Shown here piece after piece: positions 6,279 through 8,361 of a DNA stretch of 8,361 nucleotides. A program made the position numbers and the translations under genes. The stretch spans positions 1-8,361 of the forward strand of contig JABDJZ010000324.1 in the NCBI GenBank assembly GCA_013003255.1, in the 5' to 3' direction. Position 1 is the first letter of the stretch. Each line of letters opens with the position of its first letter. The stretch comes from Rhodothermales bacterium. GTDB lineage: Bacteria > Bacteroidota > Rhodothermia > Rhodothermales > UBA10348. The notes beneath the pieces are model-generated. The model was given only the letters and a program-made list of their open reading frames with translations, ran no database searches and was not told the DNA's origin.

Positions 6279-7952
6279 ATGAGCGTACAGGCACCACCAG
6301 CCGTAATTACCGCACCGCGCGGCACGACGCTGTCCTGCAAGGGCTGGCACCAGGAGGCCGCGTTGCGGATGCTGATGAACAATCTGGATCCGGCCGTGGC
6401 CGAGCGGCCCGAGGATCTCATTGTCTACGGCGGCGGTGGCAAGGCGGCCCGGGATTGGGACAGCTATCACCGCATCGTCCAGACCCTGAAGCGGCTGGAG
6501 AACAACGAGACGCTGCTGGTCCAGAGTGGTCGGCCCGCCGGGGTGTTCCGCACCCACGAGGAGGCTCCGAGAGTGCTGATCGCGAATGCGCACCTCGTGC
6601 CGCGCTGGGCAACCTGGGATGAGTTCAAGCGGCTGGATGCGCTGGGCCTCACCATGTACGGCCAGATGACGGCGGGATCGTGGATCTACATCGGCACGCA
6701 GGGGATCCTGCAGGGGACTTACGAGACCTTCGCCGAGTGCGCCCGCAAGTATTTCGGCGGCTCGCTGGAGGGCCGCCTGGTGGTGACCGCAGGGCTAGGC
6801 GGAATGGGCGGCGCCCAGCCGCTGGCCGCCACGATGAACGGTGGCACATTCCTGGGCATCGAAGTGGATGCGCATCGCATTCAGCGCCGGGTTGAGACCG
6901 GGTACTGCGACGAAATGACCGACAATGTGGATCAGGCGCTGGACCGCGTCCTGGAAGCCAGGGAGAAGGGCGAGGCGCTCTCCGTTGGGCTACTGGCCAA
7001 CGTGGCCGATGTGCTGCCCGAAATGGTCAAGCGCGGCATCGTTCCGGATGTGCTCACGGACCAGACCTCCGCCCACGACCTGGACGTGGGCTACATCCCG
7101 TCGGGCTACACTACCGAATCAGCGGCCGAGTTCAGGAAGGCCGATCCCCAGGGTTACGAATCCGCTGTGCTGGACTCCATGGAAACGCACATCGACGCCA
7201 TGCTGGCGCTCCAGCGGGCGGGCGCGGTGACCTTTGACTACGGCAACAACCTGCGCGGTCAGGTCTCGGATCGTCGGGCGCGCACCGATGCGTTCGAAAT
7301 CCCGGGCTTCGTGCCGGAGTTCATTCGACCCCTGTTCTGTCGCGGCTCCGGTCCATTCCGGTGGGCGGCCCTGTCCGGGGATCCGGCCGACATCGCCGTG
7401 ACCGACCAGGCTGTTCTCGAGACGTTTCCGGAGAAGGAAGCGCTGGCCCGATGGATCCGAAAGGCGCAGGAGAAGGTGCACTTCCAGGGCCTGCCGGCAC
7501 GCATTTGCTGGCTGGAGTACGGCGAAAGGGCCGAGATGGGACTGAAGTTCAACTGGCTGGTCAAGAAGGGGAAAGTCCAGGCACCGATCGTGATCGGAAG
7601 AGATCATCTTGATTCAGGATCCGTGGCGTCCCCCAACCGCGAAACCGAGGCCATGAAGGACGGCTCCGATGCCATCGCCGACTGGCCGCTTCTCAACGCA
7701 CTCCTGAACACGGCATGCGGTGCCAGTTGGGTTTCCCTTCACCACGGTGGGGGCGTCGGCATTGGGTACTCGATTCATTCAGGGATGGTGTCGGTGGCCG
7801 ATGGGACCGACATGGCCGACCGGCGTCTGGAGCGGGTCCTGACGGCCGATCCCGGGACGGGCGTCATGAGGCACGCAGACGCAGGATATGATGACGCCAT
7901 TGAGACGGCCAACGAGCGTGGTGTGGATCTACCGATGGTCAACGGCGCATGA
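6279..7952 (+). CDS. hutU: Urocanate hydratase (urocanase)
   Basis: Second step of histidine degradation: adds water to urocanate to give 4-imidazolone-5-propionate, using tightly bound NAD+ as an electrophile, in the cytoplasm. The 557 residues equal the usual family length. Visible hallmarks are RGTTLSCKGWHQEAALRMLM (14-33), YGGGGKAARDW (50-60), MYGQMTAGSWIYIGTQGILQ (127-146), the glycine-rich NAD-contact stretch AGLGGMGGAQP (171-181), and the urocanase signature FQGLPARICW (402-411) with catalytic Cys410. GRDHLDSGSVASPNRE follows, then LHHGGGVGIGYS near the end. No expected residue is missing. The ATG at 6279 follows an A-rich leader (TGAAACAACAACC) with no Shine-Dalgarno. The stop TGA overlaps the hutH ATG in ATGA, pointing to translational coupling. 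Upstream are a hairpin and a candidate operator, so hutUH may have its own control. Confidence 0.97.
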   Translation: MSVQAPPAVITAPRGTTLSCKGWHQEAALRMLMNNLDPAVAERPEDLIVYGGGGKAARDWDSYHRIVQTLKRLENNETLLVQSGRPAGVFRTHEEAPRVLIANAHLVPRWATWDEFKRLDALGLTMYGQMTAGSWIYIGTQGILQGTYETFAECARKYFGGSLEGRLVVTAGLGGMGGAQPLAATMNGGTFLGIEVDAHRIQRRVETGYCDEMTDNVDQALDRVLEAREKGEALSVGLLANVADVLPEMVKRGIVPDVLTDQTSAHDLDVGYIPSGYTTESAAEFRKADPQGYESAVLDSMETHIDAMLALQRAGAVTFDYGNNLRGQVSDRRARTDAFEIPGFVPEFIRPLFCRGSGPFRWAALSGDPADIAVTDQAVLETFPEKEALARWIRKAQEKVHFQGLPARICWLEYGERAEMGLKFNWLVKKGKVQAPIVIGRDHLDSGSVASPNRETEAMKDGSDAIADWPLLNALLNTACGASWVSLHHGGGVGIGYSIHSGMVSVADGTDMADRRLERVLTADPGTGVMRHADAGYDDAIETANERGVDLPMVNGA

Positions 7953-8361
7953 TCCGCGTTTCGTCCCTATACGCTGATCTTGAGGCGAGTCTCTCCGCGT
8001 TGCGCAAGGACCCCGGTGCGGTTCGTCGATCGCGGGAATTGCTGGAGGCCTCCATCTCGACGGGTCGGGCCGTTTACGGGGTCAACACCGGTTTCGGGAA
8101 GCTGGCCTCAAAGCGCATCCCCGACGACAAGCTGCGGGATCTGCAGAGGAATATCCTCCTGAGCCACGCTGTGGGTGTGGGCAATCCGGTCCCGAGAGCT
8201 ATCACCCGACTGATGCTCCAGCTCAAGATTCACGCCCTGGGACTTGGCCATTCGGGCGTTTCCATGACCACCTTTGAGCGCCTGTTGGATCTGGCGGAGG
8301 CTGACCTGATTCCGTACGTCCCCTCCAAGGGCAGCGTCGGGGCTTCGGGTGACCTGGCGCC
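7949..8361 (+). CDS. hutH: Histidine ammonia-lyase, N-terminal part, cut by right edge
   Basis: First step of histidine degradation: eliminates ammonia from L-histidine to give trans-urocanate, the substrate of the preceding gene's product. The ATG at 7949 overlaps the hutU stop by four bases (ATGA). 137 codons of about 500 are present, starting MIRVSSLYADLEASLSALRK. The family's VYGVNTGFGKL (with the catalytic-loop Tyr) is followed by LQRNILLSHAVGVGNPVP and LMLQLKIHALGLGHSGVS. The window ends in GSVGASGDLA. Ala132-Ser133-Gly134 is the triad that cyclises on its own into the methylidene-imidazolone (MIO) electrophile, so the cofactor site is intact. The MIO family also includes phenylalanine and tyrosine ammonia-lyases; adjacency to hutU makes the histidine enzyme the strong choice. 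The rest of the gene, and any hutI or hutG, lie beyond the edge. Confidence 0.96.
   Translation, partial: MIRVSSLYADLEASLSALRKDPGAVRRSRELLEASISTGRAVYGVNTGFGKLASKRIPDDKLRDLQRNILLSHAVGVGNPVPRAITRLMLQLKIHALGLGHSGVSMTTFERLLDLAEADLIPYVPSKGSVGASGDLA

Noticed and set aside
5295..6593. 432-residue minus-strand frame
   Set aside because: It spans parts of pepE, yceH, the intergenic gap and hutU on the opposite strand. No motif is recognisable, and it fits a codon-bias shadow.
7436..7449. Another AAGCGCT core (AGGAAGCGCTGGCC) resembling the shared operator
   Set aside because: It lies inside hutU coding sequence and lacks the outer T and A of the consensus, so it is likely a coding coincidence.

Overview
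The window is 8.4 kb of GC-rich bacterial chromosome that encodes mainly amino-acid catabolism. The best guess for the source is a Rhodothermota/Bacteroidota-type bacterium. The alanine dehydrogenase is the roughly 400-residue form with an N-terminal lead-in that I associate with Bacteroidota. Several starts (gdh, pepE, yceH, hutU) lack a Shine-Dalgarno sequence, and the leaders of hutU and the methyltransferase gene are A-rich. One Bacteroidota-like TTTG/TAnnTTT promoter is suggested. This placement is an inference from family resemblance; no rRNA or other marker is present.

Layout. (1) Positions 1-922, minus strand: most of a Glu/Leu/Phe/Val-type glutamate dehydrogenase, cut by the left edge. 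(2) Positions 923-1064: a divergent regulatory gap with a strong inverted repeat and a LacI/cre-like box. (3) Positions 1065-1844, plus strand: a SpoU-class RNA methyltransferase with a TTG start. (4) Positions 1902-2015, minus strand: a 37-residue single-span membrane protein, converging on the methyltransferase across a hairpin. (5) From 2138, a plus-strand cluster with very small gaps: alanine dehydrogenase, an SDR/DUF2867 fusion, a peptidase E-like aspartyl dipeptidase and a YceH (DUF480) protein. (6) After an 87-base gap holding a hairpin and a second LacI/cre-like box: urocanate hydratase (hutU), overlapping the 5' part of histidine ammonia-lyase (hutH), which the right edge cuts exactly at its MIO-forming Ala-Ser-Gly.

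How the genes could work together: PepE frees amino acids from N-terminal-Asp dipeptides. HutH and HutU start histidine degradation, which ends in glutamate. Glutamate dehydrogenase converts glutamate to 2-oxoglutarate and ammonium, and alanine dehydrogenase does the same kind of reaction for alanine and pyruvate. The most interesting observation is a shared 14-base sequence (AGCGCTTCCAGCGC) upstream of both gdh and hutU. At each place it lies within a sequence matching TGNAANCGNTNNCA, the classic LacI-family catabolite-control operator, so one regulator may join glutamate and histidine catabolism. I found no mobile element, CRISPR array, tRNA or rRNA, and no clearly new defence or biosynthetic system.
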